From Fimbriimonadales bacterium (lineage in GTDB: Bacteria > Armatimonadota > Fimbriimonadia > Fimbriimonadales > GBS-DC): a DNA stretch of 64,000 nt. Shown here one piece after another: positions 1 through 7,824 of this stretch. Under the pieces are notes generated by a model. The model made no database searches. It was not told the origin of the DNA and worked only from the letters and a program-made list of their open reading frames with translations. The stretch covers positions 387,520-451,519 of the forward strand of contig AP024673.1 of assembly GCA_025998675.1 (NCBI GenBank), written 5' to 3'. The position numbers and the translations under genes were made by a program. How positions within the stretch are numbered: the first letter of the stretch is position 1; the number at the start of each line of letters is the position of its first letter.

Positions 1-240
1 CGCCTTGTATTCCGTGAACGCCTCATGGCGGAAGGTGGGCGCAGGCGCATCGAACGCGACCACAATCGCATCGGGCTGCACGCGCTCCAGCAGCGAGAGC
101 AGCATGTTCGTGAAGGCGTAGACCGCGTTGGTGGGTGTACCGTCGGAGGTCGTGAGCGGGCGCGTTGCATAAAACCCCCGATAGAGCAGGCTATGTCCGT
201 CAATGATTACCAGCGTCGGACGGCGTTCGGCTTGGGTCAT
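1..240 (-). CDS. polA: DNA polymerase I, N-terminal fragment (runs off the left edge)
   Basis: Only the first 80 codons are inside the window. They encode the start of the 5'-3' exonuclease (FEN-like) domain of DNA polymerase I: LVIIDGHSLLYRGFYA near the N-terminus, a GTPTNAVYAF segment, and FDAPAPTFRHE close to the window edge, all hallmark stretches of bacterial PolA. The enzyme fills gaps and removes RNA primers in replication and repair. Two in-frame ATGs exist (246 and 240); I prefer 240 because a TACAAT -10 element ends 9 bases before it and no Shine-Dalgarno is present. The first 41 bases lie inside the 3' end of the upstream histidine kinase gene in another frame. Identification is firm although the gene is cut off. 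Confidence 0.93.
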   Translation of the reverse strand, partial: MTQAERRPTLVIIDGHSLLYRGFYATRPLTTSDGTPTNAVYAFTNMLLSLLERVQPDAIVVAFDAPAPTFRHEAFTEYKA

Positions 241-2272
241 CGGCATGGGATTGTACCTGACCATCCCATGGTGGCAAGCAGATTATGAAGGTCGCGCCTT
301 TGCCTTCCTCGCTTTCAACGGTGATGAAGCCTCCGTTCTGGCGCACGATTCCGTACACGGTCGCCAGTCCCAGCCCTGTGTTGCCCAGCCCTTTGGTGCT
401 GAAAAAGGGTTCGAAGATGTGGGCGCGCGCCGATTCGGGAATGCCCTCGCCCGTATCCCGCACAATCAGACAGACATACTCGCCCGCACGCGGCTCCTCG
501 TATGCGTCAGCGGGCAACTCTTTTTCCGAGCAGAAGCGTCGCTCCACCGCTATGGTCAGCACGCCGTTCTCTTTGTTTCTCATCGCGTCGCGCGCGTTCA
601 AGGTCAGGTTCATCACAATCTGCTCCAGCTGCGCAGGGTCGATAAAAACCGTGTTCTCTTGCTCGGTCAGGTGTAGCCGAATCGTGATTTCCTTGTCCAG
701 TATGTTTTCCAGCAGGGGCAGTAGCTCCTGAATCACAGCGTTCATCGAGACGGGGCGCGGCTGGGTGAGCTGTTTACGCGCATAGCCGAGCAGCTGGCGC
801 ACGAGGTTCGCCGCCCGCAGGCTCGATTGCACAATCCGCTCAATATCCTGCTGCACGGGATGGTCGTGAGGGAGGCGACTCTGCGCCAGCTCCGCAAAGC
901 CCAGAATCGCGGTCAGCAGGTTGTTGAAGTCGTGTGCGACGCCGCCTGCCAGTCGCCCAATACTCTCCAGTTTCTCTGCCTGAAAGAGCCGTCGCTCCAG
1001 CGCCTTGCGCTCCGTGATGTCGATGTCCGCACAGATATAACGAGTCTCGCCTTCGTATTGGATGGGGAACAGCGACGACAGGATGACGCGCTCTGTGCCG
1101 TCTGCCGTGCGAACTTTCCATTCCTGCAGGGGGGCGGGCTGTCCCGTCGTGCGCACTTGCTGCAGTTTCTCCAGAAACTCTTGCTGTTCGTCGGGCGTGA
1201 AAATGAGCGCGTCCAGTGTTTTGCCTTCTGCATCCTGTGCGCTGTAGCCATAAAACTGCTCGGAGGCGTGGTTCCAGAACAGGATACGCCCCTGATGGTC
1301 GTACATCTGCATCGCGACGGTGGGCGCATTTTCGAGGATGTTGCGTACCTGCTGGTAGGCGCGTTCCAGTTCCTGACGCGACTGTTCCAGTTGCAGGGCG
1401 TAGGCGCGTTGCTGCGTGACGGCGACTGCCACAGCCATCAGCGTACAGAAGGTCAGCACAAGGAAGAGCCAGCCAAAAATCGCTTGTTTGAACTCCAGAG
1501 GCGCACTCGGATTGTCGCCATGCGCAAAAATTGCCAGTGAGATAGACGCCGTCAGCTCGAGCAGGCTTACGCCCCGCTGTTGATAGAGGAACGCCCCCGC
1601 AACCAGGAGCGGAAACAGGAGCAACAGCGAAGGTGCAGGGAGCCCCGCTGCCTTCTGAAGATAGAAAGTCAGCCATCCCACGACAAAGGTCGCACACGAC
1701 AGGACTACCAGCATTCCGTAATCCCGCTTGCGCATCTGCCAATTGCCCCACCATATCAGCAAAAAACTTCCCACCAGCAGATAGCCGAGCCAGTCGCCCA
1801 TCCAGCGATAGAGCGTCACCGTGCCCCAGTTGTCTGGACTGATGACCCCGTAAGACACACGCAGTAAGACATTCAGCGTATTGGTCAAGCCTCCGACAAG
1901 GGCGCCTGCTCCAAGGAGTTTCAGCACATCCTGCAGCGATTCAAAGCGGGGGTTGAGACGCCAGGCACGCAATAGAAAGATAATCAAGGCAATCCCTGTA
2001 CACACGATGAGCGCACTGATGAGCGCGAGGTCCCACTTGCCCCAGCGCGCCCACACCACATAGGAGACGCCCAGCATTGTGCCTGCCAGACCCGCGCGAT
2101 GCCCCCACCAGTAAGTGAACCCAAGCGCTGCGCCGGTCGGCAGCCAGAGCAGGCTGCTACCGTCCGGCAGCACTGCCAACCGCAGGCTCACCTGCGCCAA
2201 ACCGATATATGCCAAAGCTGTGAACACGATTCGCAACAGGATCGTCGCGAACGGTTCTCGCCCCTCCGCCAT
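200..2272 (-). CDS. Membrane-bound PAS sensor histidine kinase (MASE1-like)
   Basis: 690 residues. The N-terminal 290 residues hold about eight hydrophobic segments resembling a MASE1-type integral membrane sensor, followed by a coiled stretch, a PAS domain (about 310-420), a HisKA dimerisation/phosphoacceptor domain with GGVAHDFNNLL (His447), and an HATPase domain with an N box (LTLNARDAM), DTGEGIP and GLGLATVYGIV. It should autophosphorylate in response to an unknown membrane or PAS signal. No receiver domain is fused and no response regulator lies in the window, so its partner is unknown. The start at 2272 is chosen over an upstream ATG because AGGAG sits 9 bases before it and the upstream extension is not hydrophobic. 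It follows wecB by 31 bases and its 3' end overlaps the polA start by 41 bases. Confidence 0.88.
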   Translation of the reverse strand: MAEGREPFATILLRIVFTALAYIGLAQVSLRLAVLPDGSSLLWLPTGAALGFTYWWGHRAGLAGTMLGVSYVVWARWGKWDLALISALIVCTGIALIIFLLRAWRLNPRFESLQDVLKLLGAGALVGGLTNTLNVLLRVSYGVISPDNWGTVTLYRWMGDWLGYLLVGSFLLIWWGNWQMRKRDYGMLVVLSCATFVVGWLTFYLQKAAGLPAPSLLLLFPLLVAGAFLYQQRGVSLLELTASISLAIFAHGDNPSAPLEFKQAIFGWLFLVLTFCTLMAVAVAVTQQRAYALQLEQSRQELERAYQQVRNILENAPTVAMQMYDHQGRILFWNHASEQFYGYSAQDAEGKTLDALIFTPDEQQEFLEKLQQVRTTGQPAPLQEWKVRTADGTERVILSSLFPIQYEGETRYICADIDITERKALERRLFQAEKLESIGRLAGGVAHDFNNLLTAILGFAELAQSRLPHDHPVQQDIERIVQSSLRAANLVRQLLGYARKQLTQPRPVSMNAVIQELLPLLENILDKEITIRLHLTEQENTVFIDPAQLEQIVMNLTLNARDAMRNKENGVLTIAVERRFCSEKELPADAYEEPRAGEYVCLIVRDTGEGIPESARAHIFEPFFSTKGLGNTGLGLATVYGIVRQNGGFITVESEEGKGATFIICLPPWDGQVQSHADDPSRTPSDAGNH
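250..258 (-). promoter_or_regulatory. Candidate leaderless promoter of polA
   Basis: On the minus strand AGG-TACAAT ends 9 bases before the ATG at 240. Transcription would begin at or next to the start codon. It lies inside the coding sequence of the upstream kinase. The spacing matches several other genes of the window. Confidence 0.5.
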
Positions 2273-2303
2273 CACTGGTCGCTCCTGTGCATAATTTATG
2301 CAT

Positions 2304-3428
2304 TTATGGGCGCAGTTCCTGCCGCAGAATAGTACGGATACGCTGTGCGGCGCGCCCATCGCCGTAGGGGTTCACGGCGCGCGCCATTTGCGCGTAGGCG
2401 TCGGGGTTGGTCAGCAGACGCGTGGCTTCCTGCACGATGCGCGTGCGATCTGTGCCCACCAGTTTTGCTGCGCCCGCCGCCACCCCTTCCGGGCGCTCGG
2501 TCGTCTCGCGCAGCACCAGAATCGGCTTGCCGAATGCGGGCGCTTCCTCCTGCACGCCGCCCGAATCGGTCAGAATCACATCTGCGCGGCGCATCGCATG
2601 CACAAACGGCGCGTAATCCAGCGGCTCGGTCAGCGCCGCGCGCGGGTGGTCGCCCAGGATTGGCAGCAGGCTCTGGCGCACAATCGGATTGCGATGCATC
2701 GGCGCCAGCAGCAGCAGGTCGTCGAAGCGTTCCAGCAGGTCATGAACCGCGCGGGCAATCGCGCCCATCGGCTTGCCCCAGTTCTCGCGGCGATGGGTGG
2801 TCAGCAGCAGCACTCGCCCCGAATGGGCAAGCGCGCGCTGTAGGGCAGGGTCGTCCGACTGCAGCGACTGCTCCGCCACCCACTGCACGGCGTCGATGCC
2901 CGTGTTGCCCGTGACCCAGATTCGCGCGTCAGGGATGCCCTCGCGCCGCAGGTTCTCGCGCGCGGTCTCGGTCGGCGCGAAGTGGAACTCGGCAATCGGC
3001 GCGGTCAGCCGACGGTTCATCTCTTCCGGGAACGGTTGATATTTATCGTAGGTGCGCAGTCCCGCCTCCACATGCCCGAAAGGGATTTTATGATAGAACG
3101 CCGCGAGCGCCGCGACGAAGGTGGTCGTCGTGTCACCCTGCGCCAGCACGACATCGGCAGGCGATTCCTGAAGCGCCCGGTCCAGCCCTTCCAGCGTGCG
3201 CAGGGTAATTTCCGTCAGCGTCTGGCGCGGGGTCATGATGTTGAGATCGACATCAGGCGTGAGTTCGAACAGGCGCAACACCTGGTCGAGCATCTCGCGG
3301 TGTTGCCCGGTGGCAATCAGGCGCACGGTAAAAGCGGGGTCTTCACGCAGGGCGCGCACCACAGGCGCCATTTTGATGGCGTCCGGGCGCGTGCCACACA
3401 CAGCAACCACACGAATCGGTTCGCTCAT
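2304..3428 (-). CDS. wecB: UDP-N-acetylglucosamine 2-epimerase (non-hydrolysing)
   Basis: 374 residues, the usual length for the non-hydrolysing UDP-GlcNAc 2-epimerase that makes UDP-ManNAc for surface polysaccharides. Family landmarks: CGTRPDAIKMAPV at the N-terminus, ATGQHREM, QGDTTTTF, HVEAGLRT and FPEEMNRRL, then TDSGGVQEEAP and GKPILVLRETTERPE in the UDP-binding C-terminal half. WecG/TagA-type ManNAc transferase is encoded at 58.5 kb, so the UDP-ManNAc product has a plausible user in the same genome. There is no Shine-Dalgarno; a TACACT -10 box ends 9 bases before the ATG, suggesting leaderless initiation. The kinase gene follows 31 bases downstream. Confidence 0.95.
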   Translation of the reverse strand: MSEPIRVVAVCGTRPDAIKMAPVVRALREDPAFTVRLIATGQHREMLDQVLRLFELTPDVDLNIMTPRQTLTEITLRTLEGLDRALQESPADVVLAQGDTTTTFVAALAAFYHKIPFGHVEAGLRTYDKYQPFPEEMNRRLTAPIAEFHFAPTETARENLRREGIPDARIWVTGNTGIDAVQWVAEQSLQSDDPALQRALAHSGRVLLLTTHRRENWGKPMGAIARAVHDLLERFDDLLLLAPMHRNPIVRQSLLPILGDHPRAALTEPLDYAPFVHAMRRADVILTDSGGVQEEAPAFGKPILVLRETTERPEGVAAGAAKLVGTDRTRIVQEATRLLTNPDAYAQMARAVNPYGDGRAAQRIRTILRQELRP

Positions 3429-3437
3429 GCGGTTCAG

Positions 3438-3446
3438 AGTGTACCC
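3438..3446 (-). promoter_or_regulatory. Candidate leaderless promoter of wecB
   Basis: GGG-TACACT on the minus strand, then 9 bases to the wecB ATG, without a Shine-Dalgarno. Same motif and spacing as the promoter of the divergent gene pair region at 4440. Confidence 0.55.
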
Positions 3447-3462
3447 GCTCCCAGAACTGCAA

Positions 3463-3488
3463 GCGGCGTCCCGTTGCCGAGACGCCGC
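3463..3488 (-). terminator. Stem-loop downstream of the HDOD gene
   Basis: An 8-bp perfect inverted repeat, GCGGCGTC / GACGCCGC with a 10-base loop, starts about 30 bases after the HDOD stop. The following bases are only mildly T-rich, so termination strength is uncertain. Confidence 0.4.
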
Positions 3489-3519
3489 CTGTCCCTCCCA
3501 CGCGGAAGAACTGCCCGCC

Positions 3520-4386
3520 TTACTTCAGTTGAAACAGGCTCTGCGACGCGCTGAGCAGCTCGTTCGCACGCTGCAGAAACAGCTCCGATTCCTCCAGCGT
3601 CATGTTGAGGCGGTTCAGCACGCGTGTATCGAACGGCTCCTGTGCCGCTTCGGGGTTCATCTGGTAGCCCAGCTGGTTCGCGCAGTGGTCAGCGTACTCA
3701 ATCAGGGCGCAAGCAGGGTCGTCTACCTCCAGCGATTGGTGATGGTAGCGAATCATCTGCGCGATATGCGTCGGCAGTTTCCAGCGTTCGACCAGCAGCG
3801 CGCCGACCTCCTCGTGCGTGAAGCCGAACAGTTCGCGCTCCGCCTCATGCACGGGTTTGCCCTGATGATGCACCAGATCGTGCAGTTCGCCCATCCAGTT
3901 GGTGAGCGCGGCGCTGATGACCAGTTTGCCCACATCGTGCAGCAACCCAGCCGTGAACGCTTCGTTGCGCACTCGCGCGTCGAACTGGCGCGCGCCTAAC
4001 TGCGTGATCAGCCCCACCGCCAGCGAGTGCGTCCACATCCCGCTCACATGCGGCGTGTAGCCAATCAGTGCGCGCTGAAAGAGGGGATAGGTCGCCGCAA
4101 TCAGCGCGAGGTTTTTGACCGTGTTCATCCCCAGCACCACCACCGCCTCCTCAATCGTCGCGACCTGGCGACTCATGCCATAGTAGGCGGAGTTGGCGAT
4201 GCGCAGCACCCGTGTGGTGAAGCCCTGATCCTTGCTGATTTCCTGCGCCACCTGCTGCGCATGCACATTTGGGTCGTCCACCATCTGATACACCTGCATC
4301 ACGACCGCAGGCAGGCTGGGCAAATCCTGCATCCGCGCAATCAGTTCTTCCGCCGATTGAAAACTTCGAGTAAGCGTTGTTGGCAT
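3520..4386 (-). CDS. HDOD-domain signalling protein
   Basis: 288 residues, essentially one HDOD domain (about 20-215): LPSLPAVVMQVYQMV, then ISKDQGFTTRVLRIANSAYYG, and a degenerate HD-like stretch FTAGLLHDVGKLVI with HD retained, plus HHQSLE further on. HDOD proteins are linked to c-di-GMP and stress signalling, usually as non-enzymatic output or regulatory modules. The ATG at 4386 is preferred over 4434 because GGAGG lies 6 bases upstream and the extra 16 residues are not conserved-looking. The gene is divergent from the pterin-synthase-like gene at 4457. The C-terminal 70 residues are helical and not recognised. Confidence 0.85.
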   Translation of the reverse strand: MPTTLTRSFQSAEELIARMQDLPSLPAVVMQVYQMVDDPNVHAQQVAQEISKDQGFTTRVLRIANSAYYGMSRQVATIEEAVVVLGMNTVKNLALIAATYPLFQRALIGYTPHVSGMWTHSLAVGLITQLGARQFDARVRNEAFTAGLLHDVGKLVISAALTNWMGELHDLVHHQGKPVHEAERELFGFTHEEVGALLVERWKLPTHIAQMIRYHHQSLEVDDPACALIEYADHCANQLGYQMNPEAAQEPFDTRVLNRLNMTLEESELFLQRANELLSASQSLFQLK

Positions 4387-4439
4387 GGCATTCCTCCGCA
4401 AAGGGGTCTTTCCATACCGCAGGGCGGTTTTCACACATC

Positions 4440-4448
4440 GGGTACACT
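4440..4448 (+). promoter_or_regulatory. Candidate leaderless promoter of the tandem PTPS gene
   Basis: GGG-TACACT ends 8 bases before the ATG at 4457 and there is no Shine-Dalgarno in between, so the transcript would start at or beside the start codon. Confidence 0.55.
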
Positions 4449-4456
4449 TTTAGTCG

Positions 4457-5293
4457 ATGCGCCAGCGGGTGGCTTATCGGTTCGCTTTTGAAGCGTCGCA
4501 TTTTTACCGCTTATCGCACCTCAGCGACGAGGAGAACGCGCGTTTATTTGGCAGGGCAACGCGCCATCACGGACACAACTATCAGGTGGAGGTGGTCTAC
4601 ACGCTTGAGCCGGGCAGTGCGTCCGCGTCCCTTGAGCCGCTTGCCCACGCCACGCGCCAGCGCATCGACGCGCAGTTCGACCACCGCTGCATCAATATGG
4701 AACATCCCGCGTTCCGCGAGCAGCTGCCCACTACCGAGAACCTCGCCGTCTACCTCTGGCGCGACTTGCGCGAGGGGCTGCACGCGCCTGTGGAGTCGGT
4801 CAGCGTCCACGAGTCGGACACGCTCGCGTCCACCTACGCAGGCGAGCAGGCGACCGACGCGACAGGCGTGGCGCGTCCTATCGTGTCGATGACGCGCGTC
4901 TACACCTTCTCCGCCGCGCACAGGCTGTATAACCCCCAGCTCAGCGACGAGGAGAACCGCGCCCTCTACGGCAAGTGCGCCAACCCCTACGGACACGGGC
5001 ACGATTACCGACTGGAAATCACGGTTCGGGGCGTCCCCGACCCCATCACAGGCATGGTGATGAACCTCACCGAGCTGGACGCGCTGACGCACGCCGAGGC
5101 GCTCTGTCATTTAGACCACAAGTACCTGAACGAGGAGACGCCGCCGTTTGACCAGATTCCGCCCACCTCCGAGAACCTTGTGGCGTTTCTTGTGGAGCGG
5201 CTCAGCCCCCATCTGCAGGGCAACGCGCGCCTGTATCGCGTGCGCCTGTGGGAGACGCCCCGCAGCTACTTCGAATGGACGGCGAACGATTAG
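4457..5293 (+). CDS. Tandem 6-pyruvoyl-tetrahydropterin synthase-like protein (two domains)
   Basis: 278 residues made of two PTPS/QueD-type T-fold domains (about 1-125 and 145-278). The second has the full set: FSAAHRL (His155), YGKCANPYGHGH with catalytic-type Cys174 and zinc ligands His180 and His182, LDHKYLN and PTSENL. The first keeps FEASHFYRL (His15), HHGH (His38, His40), FDHRCIN and PTTENL, but the position of the nucleophile Cys is Ala34. Single-domain QueD makes carboxytetrahydropterin for queuosine or preQ0 synthesis and related pterins; the exact reaction here is unknown. No queC, queE or folE neighbour is present. A tandem arrangement with one altered domain suggests that the N-terminal half is structural or has another chemistry. 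Confidence 0.88.
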   Translation: MRQRVAYRFAFEASHFYRLSHLSDEENARLFGRATRHHGHNYQVEVVYTLEPGSASASLEPLAHATRQRIDAQFDHRCINMEHPAFREQLPTTENLAVYLWRDLREGLHAPVESVSVHESDTLASTYAGEQATDATGVARPIVSMTRVYTFSAAHRLYNPQLSDEENRALYGKCANPYGHGHDYRLEITVRGVPDPITGMVMNLTELDALTHAEALCHLDHKYLNEETPPFDQIPPTSENLVAFLVERLSPHLQGNARLYRVRLWETPRSYFEWTAND

Positions 5294-5337
5294 CGAGTAT
5301 CTGGGGTATTTAATTCTATCAGGGGGACGCAACACCG

Positions 5338-5511
5338 ATGTGGGTGTGGATTCTGGACGCTTTTGGACATCTCTTTGATGCGCTGTTGGCTCCTTGGCGA
5401 GTCGATCGTGAGATGCGCGAGGGGCGATGGGACGAGGACGACTCCGAAGACTCCCGCGCCGTGAAGCGGCGGACGCGCCGACGCCTCCCCAGACGCTGGA
5501 GGACGCGATGA
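5338..5511 (+). CDS. Small ORF, 57 residues, Trp-rich N-terminus and Arg-rich tail
   Basis: Not recognised. ATG at 5338 with AGGGGG 11 bases upstream. The product begins MWVWILDAFGHLFDALLAP, an amphipathic or membrane-active helix, then an acidic patch (DEDDSEDS) and an Arg-rich tail (RRTRRRLPRRWR). Its stop overlaps the start of the next small ORF as ATGA, the arrangement of translationally coupled genes, which supports both being real. The role is unknown; a small membrane-anchored protein is one possibility. Low confidence because of the length. Confidence 0.4.
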   Translation: MWVWILDAFGHLFDALLAPWRVDREMREGRWDEDDSEDSRAVKRRTRRRLPRRWRTR

Positions 5512-5606
5512 AGCTGGGATGCCTGCTGGCGCTGCTGGAGTGGTTTGTGTGGGATATTCTGCTGGCGCTCTGGGACTGGCTGACCCGTCGCCGTTCGCGT
5601 CCGTGA
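5508..5606 (+). CDS. Small ORF, 32 residues, single hydrophobic Trp-rich helix
   Basis: Not recognised. The ATG overlaps the stop of the preceding 57-residue ORF (ATGA). Residues 4-25 form one hydrophobic helix with four Trp (for example LEWFVWDILLALWDWL), ended by RRRSRP, as in single-pass small membrane proteins obeying the positive-inside rule. Both small ORFs share the W-x-x-D-x-L-x-A-L pattern at their hydrophobic ends, so they may be related. Nothing else suggests a function. Confidence 0.35.
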   Translation: MKLGCLLALLEWFVWDILLALWDWLTRRRSRP

Positions 5607-5618
5607 TAAGGGCTGTGA

Positions 5619-5627
5619 AGGTATACT
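5619..5627 (+). promoter_or_regulatory. Candidate promoter of the Uma2-family gene
   Basis: AGG-TATACT, the -10 type seen throughout this window, 16 bases before the GTG at 5644 and 19 before the ATG at 5647. Confidence 0.45.
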
Positions 5628-5643
5628 CCCTGCTGGTGAATGG

Positions 5644-6201
5644 GTGATGTCCCGTGCGGTTCAGGAGCGATTGAGCGCGGCGGAGTTTGAACGGCGCTAT
5701 CTGGGCAAGCGCGCGGAGCTGTGGCGCGGGGAGGTGCGCGAGTATATGCCTGCAGGCTTCAGACATGGACGGATTACTGCGCGTCTCACAGTGCAGATGG
5801 GCGCGCGACTTACAGGCGCAAACGCAGGAGAGCTGTTCGCTGCGGAGACGGGGTTTGTGGTGCGCACGCCCGCAGGCGAGAGCGTGCTTGCCCCCGATGT
5901 CGCCTTCATTCGCAAAGAACGCCTGCCCGAAACCGAGCTGCCCAGCGGCTTCTGCCCGATTGCGCCCGATCTGGTGGTGGAGGTCGTCTCGCCCAGCGAA
6001 ACCGAGAGCGCGGTGCGGGAGAAGGCGCAGGAGTGGCTGGCAGGCGGGGTGCAGGTGGTGTGGGTGGTCGACCCGCAGCGGCGCGTGGTGGAGGTCTGGC
6101 GTGCGGACGGGCAGGTGCAGGCGCTCACTGAAGCCGACACTCTCGACGGCGCGCCCGTGCTGGAAGGGTTACGGATACCGTTGCGTGAACTGTTTGAGTA
6201 G
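5644..6201 (+). CDS. Uma2 family (DUF820) PD-(D/E)XK-like protein
   Basis: 185 residues (GTG at 5644 or ATG at 5647). Uma2/DUF820 proteins have a restriction-endonuclease-like fold and are abundant in cyanobacteria and some thermophilic phyla. Landmarks: LSAAEFERRY, ELWRGEVREYMPAG, RHGRITARL, LAPDVAFIR, PDLVVEVVSPS and a following basic residue (VREKAQEWL), then VQVVWVVDPQ. D-x(n)-E-V-V-S with K is the expected active-site arrangement. Substrate and role are not established; links to mobile elements or DNA processing have been proposed. No transposase is adjacent. The cytochrome gene follows 40 bases later. Confidence 0.85.
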   Translation: MMSRAVQERLSAAEFERRYLGKRAELWRGEVREYMPAGFRHGRITARLTVQMGARLTGANAGELFAAETGFVVRTPAGESVLAPDVAFIRKERLPETELPSGFCPIAPDLVVEVVSPSETESAVREKAQEWLAGGVQVVWVVDPQRRVVEVWRADGQVQALTEADTLDGAPVLEGLRIPLRELFE

Positions 6202-6241
6202 GCAGGAATCCCCCTACAGGCGTGCGAATCTACCCCATGTT

Positions 6242-7216
6242 ATGCAGACGCTGATGAGCTGGAGCCTGTCGGGAGTCGCGCTGACGCTGATGCTGCTGGG
6301 GGCGGGGCGCGCCGCGTCGCATGCGCCCCAACCGCACACCGACGACCTGCCCAAAGTGCGCGGCGATTGCCAGACCTGCCACCCCAACGAGGCGAAAGAC
6401 TGGGCGGAATCGCGCCACGCCGCCGCATGGGAGAGCGAATCGTTCGCGCAGACCTCGCGCAACCGCACGCTGAAGATGTGCCTGCCGTGCCACGCGCCAG
6501 AGCCGATTCTGGTCAAGGGCTTCGGCGAGCATCCCGCCCTGCGTGAGGACGAGCGCCTGCACGGAATCGACTGCATCAGCTGCCACCAGGACGCCAACAA
6601 CGCCTATCACGGCACGCTGGGCACAAAGACCGACGCGCACGCCACCGTCAAAAACGAGAAATTCGGCACAGTGGACATGTGCGCCACCTGCCACGAGATT
6701 TTCGGCACGGTGGACTGGTACAAGCAGAGCGCGTGGGGCAAAGACCCCAACGGCTGTGTCAACTGCCATATGCCTGTGGTGGAGCGACCGATTGCTACGG
6801 GCGACGGCTTGCCCGCTCGCAAAGCGCGCGTGCATAAGTTCGAGGGCGCCACTCCCGCGATGTTCCAGAAAGGCGTCCGCATGGCGCACGAGCGACGCGA
6901 CGACTACCTGCAAATCAAGATGGAGAGCGTCGAGGTGGGGCATACGGTGCCGACGGGACCCGAATATGTGGTGGTGATTGTCGAGGCGCAGTTTCTGAAG
7001 GGCGAGCAGGCGGTCGGCAAGCACCAGACGCTGCTGGCGGATAATGTCGCCATCGACGGCAACGATACGCGCCTCAAGCCGGGCGAGCGGCGGGTGATAC
7101 GCGCGTCCATCCCGGACGGCGCGACGGAGGCGGTTGTGCGCGTGCTGCATAAGCGCAATCGCGAGTGGTCGGACGACAAGGCGCGCGTGCTGTACGAGGC
7201 GAAGGTCGCGCTATGA
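6242..7216 (+). CDS. Pentaheme c-type cytochrome
   Basis: 324 residues with an N-terminal signal peptide (hydrophobic to about residue 20, AGRAASHA cleavage region) and five CxxCH heme-binding motifs at about 43, 80, 111, 147 and 172. Many additional His residues can supply distal ligands, as in cytochrome c554-like and related multiheme electron carriers. The C-terminal third (about 195-324) has no heme motif and looks like a beta-sandwich. The protein should sit in the periplasm or at the outer surface. ATG 6242 is the first start that gives a signal peptide; the longer open frame upstream overlaps the Uma2 gene and is rejected. The next gene overlaps its stop by ATGA, so cytochrome and outer-membrane-like protein are probably translated together. 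Confidence 0.87.
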   Translation: MQTLMSWSLSGVALTLMLLGAGRAASHAPQPHTDDLPKVRGDCQTCHPNEAKDWAESRHAAAWESESFAQTSRNRTLKMCLPCHAPEPILVKGFGEHPALREDERLHGIDCISCHQDANNAYHGTLGTKTDAHATVKNEKFGTVDMCATCHEIFGTVDWYKQSAWGKDPNGCVNCHMPVVERPIATGDGLPARKARVHKFEGATPAMFQKGVRMAHERRDDYLQIKMESVEVGHTVPTGPEYVVVIVEAQFLKGEQAVGKHQTLLADNVAIDGNDTRLKPGERRVIRASIPDGATEAVVRVLHKRNREWSDDKARVLYEAKVAL

Positions 7217-7824
7217 GGCGTCTCATGTGTCTGGCGCTGATGGGGGCGACCCTGTGCGCGGCGCGCGCCGACCGCCTCATCGAAATCCCGACGGGACGGC
7301 TTGTCTACCCGGAGCGCCTCACCATCGAGGCGGGCTTTCTGACAGGCGCGCCCGAACGCGAGCGTGCACTGCTGAACCTGCGCGTGGGCGGGCTGCTGGA
7401 GCTGCAGGGCGCACGCACGGGCTTCGAGAACCGACTGGAGCTGTACGGCGTGCAGTATAGCCTCTACCCGGAGATTCCGGGCTACGCGCCGGGCATCTCG
7501 GTGGGCGTCTCCGATGTGTTCGACCGCTCGCCGCAGGGCAGGGGCTACTATCTGGCGATTTCGTATGGCATCGCCGCGCTGGGCGAGACCCCGTTAGACC
7601 ATGACCTGCGCGTTCATCTCGGCTTCGGTTGGGAGGGGACGCCTGGCTTTTTCATCGGCTTCGATGTGCCCCTCACGAACCAGCTTTTTCTGCGGGCGGA
7701 GCATACGGGCGAGCGCATCAACGCCGCCCTTGCGTGGCGTCCCAGCAACCAGATCGAGCTGCGCGGCGCGGTGATACGCGACCGCACCAGCTGGAGTATC
7801 ATGATACGGTTATGGGAGGAGTGA
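7213..7824 (+). CDS. Secreted outer-membrane-like beta-barrel protein, unknown
   Basis: 203 residues. A signal peptide (MRRLMCLALMGATLCAARA) is followed by alternating short hydrophobic and polar strands (LTIEAGFLTG, RVGGLLELQGA, GFENRLELYG, LRVHLGFGWEG, FFIGFDVPL, LFLRAEHTG, IELRGAVI, TSWSIMIRLW) with an aromatic near the C-terminus, the profile of a small outer-membrane barrel. It resembles YjbH-type or generic Gram-negative barrel proteins in style, but I cannot name a family. ATGA overlap with the cytochrome gene and a 13-base overlap with the DUF2752 gene make it part of a tight three-gene unit; a role in passing electrons or anchoring the cytochrome is conjecture. Confidence 0.65.
   Translation: MRRLMCLALMGATLCAARADRLIEIPTGRLVYPERLTIEAGFLTGAPERERALLNLRVGGLLELQGARTGFENRLELYGVQYSLYPEIPGYAPGISVGVSDVFDRSPQGRGYYLAISYGIAALGETPLDHDLRVHLGFGWEGTPGFFIGFDVPLTNQLFLRAEHTGERINAALAWRPSNQIELRGAVIRDRTSWSIMIRLWEE

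Noticed and set aside
5687-6241. Upstream extension of the pentaheme cytochrome frame
   Set aside because: It lies inside the Uma2 gene in another frame; the signal peptide and ATG at 6242 mark the true start.
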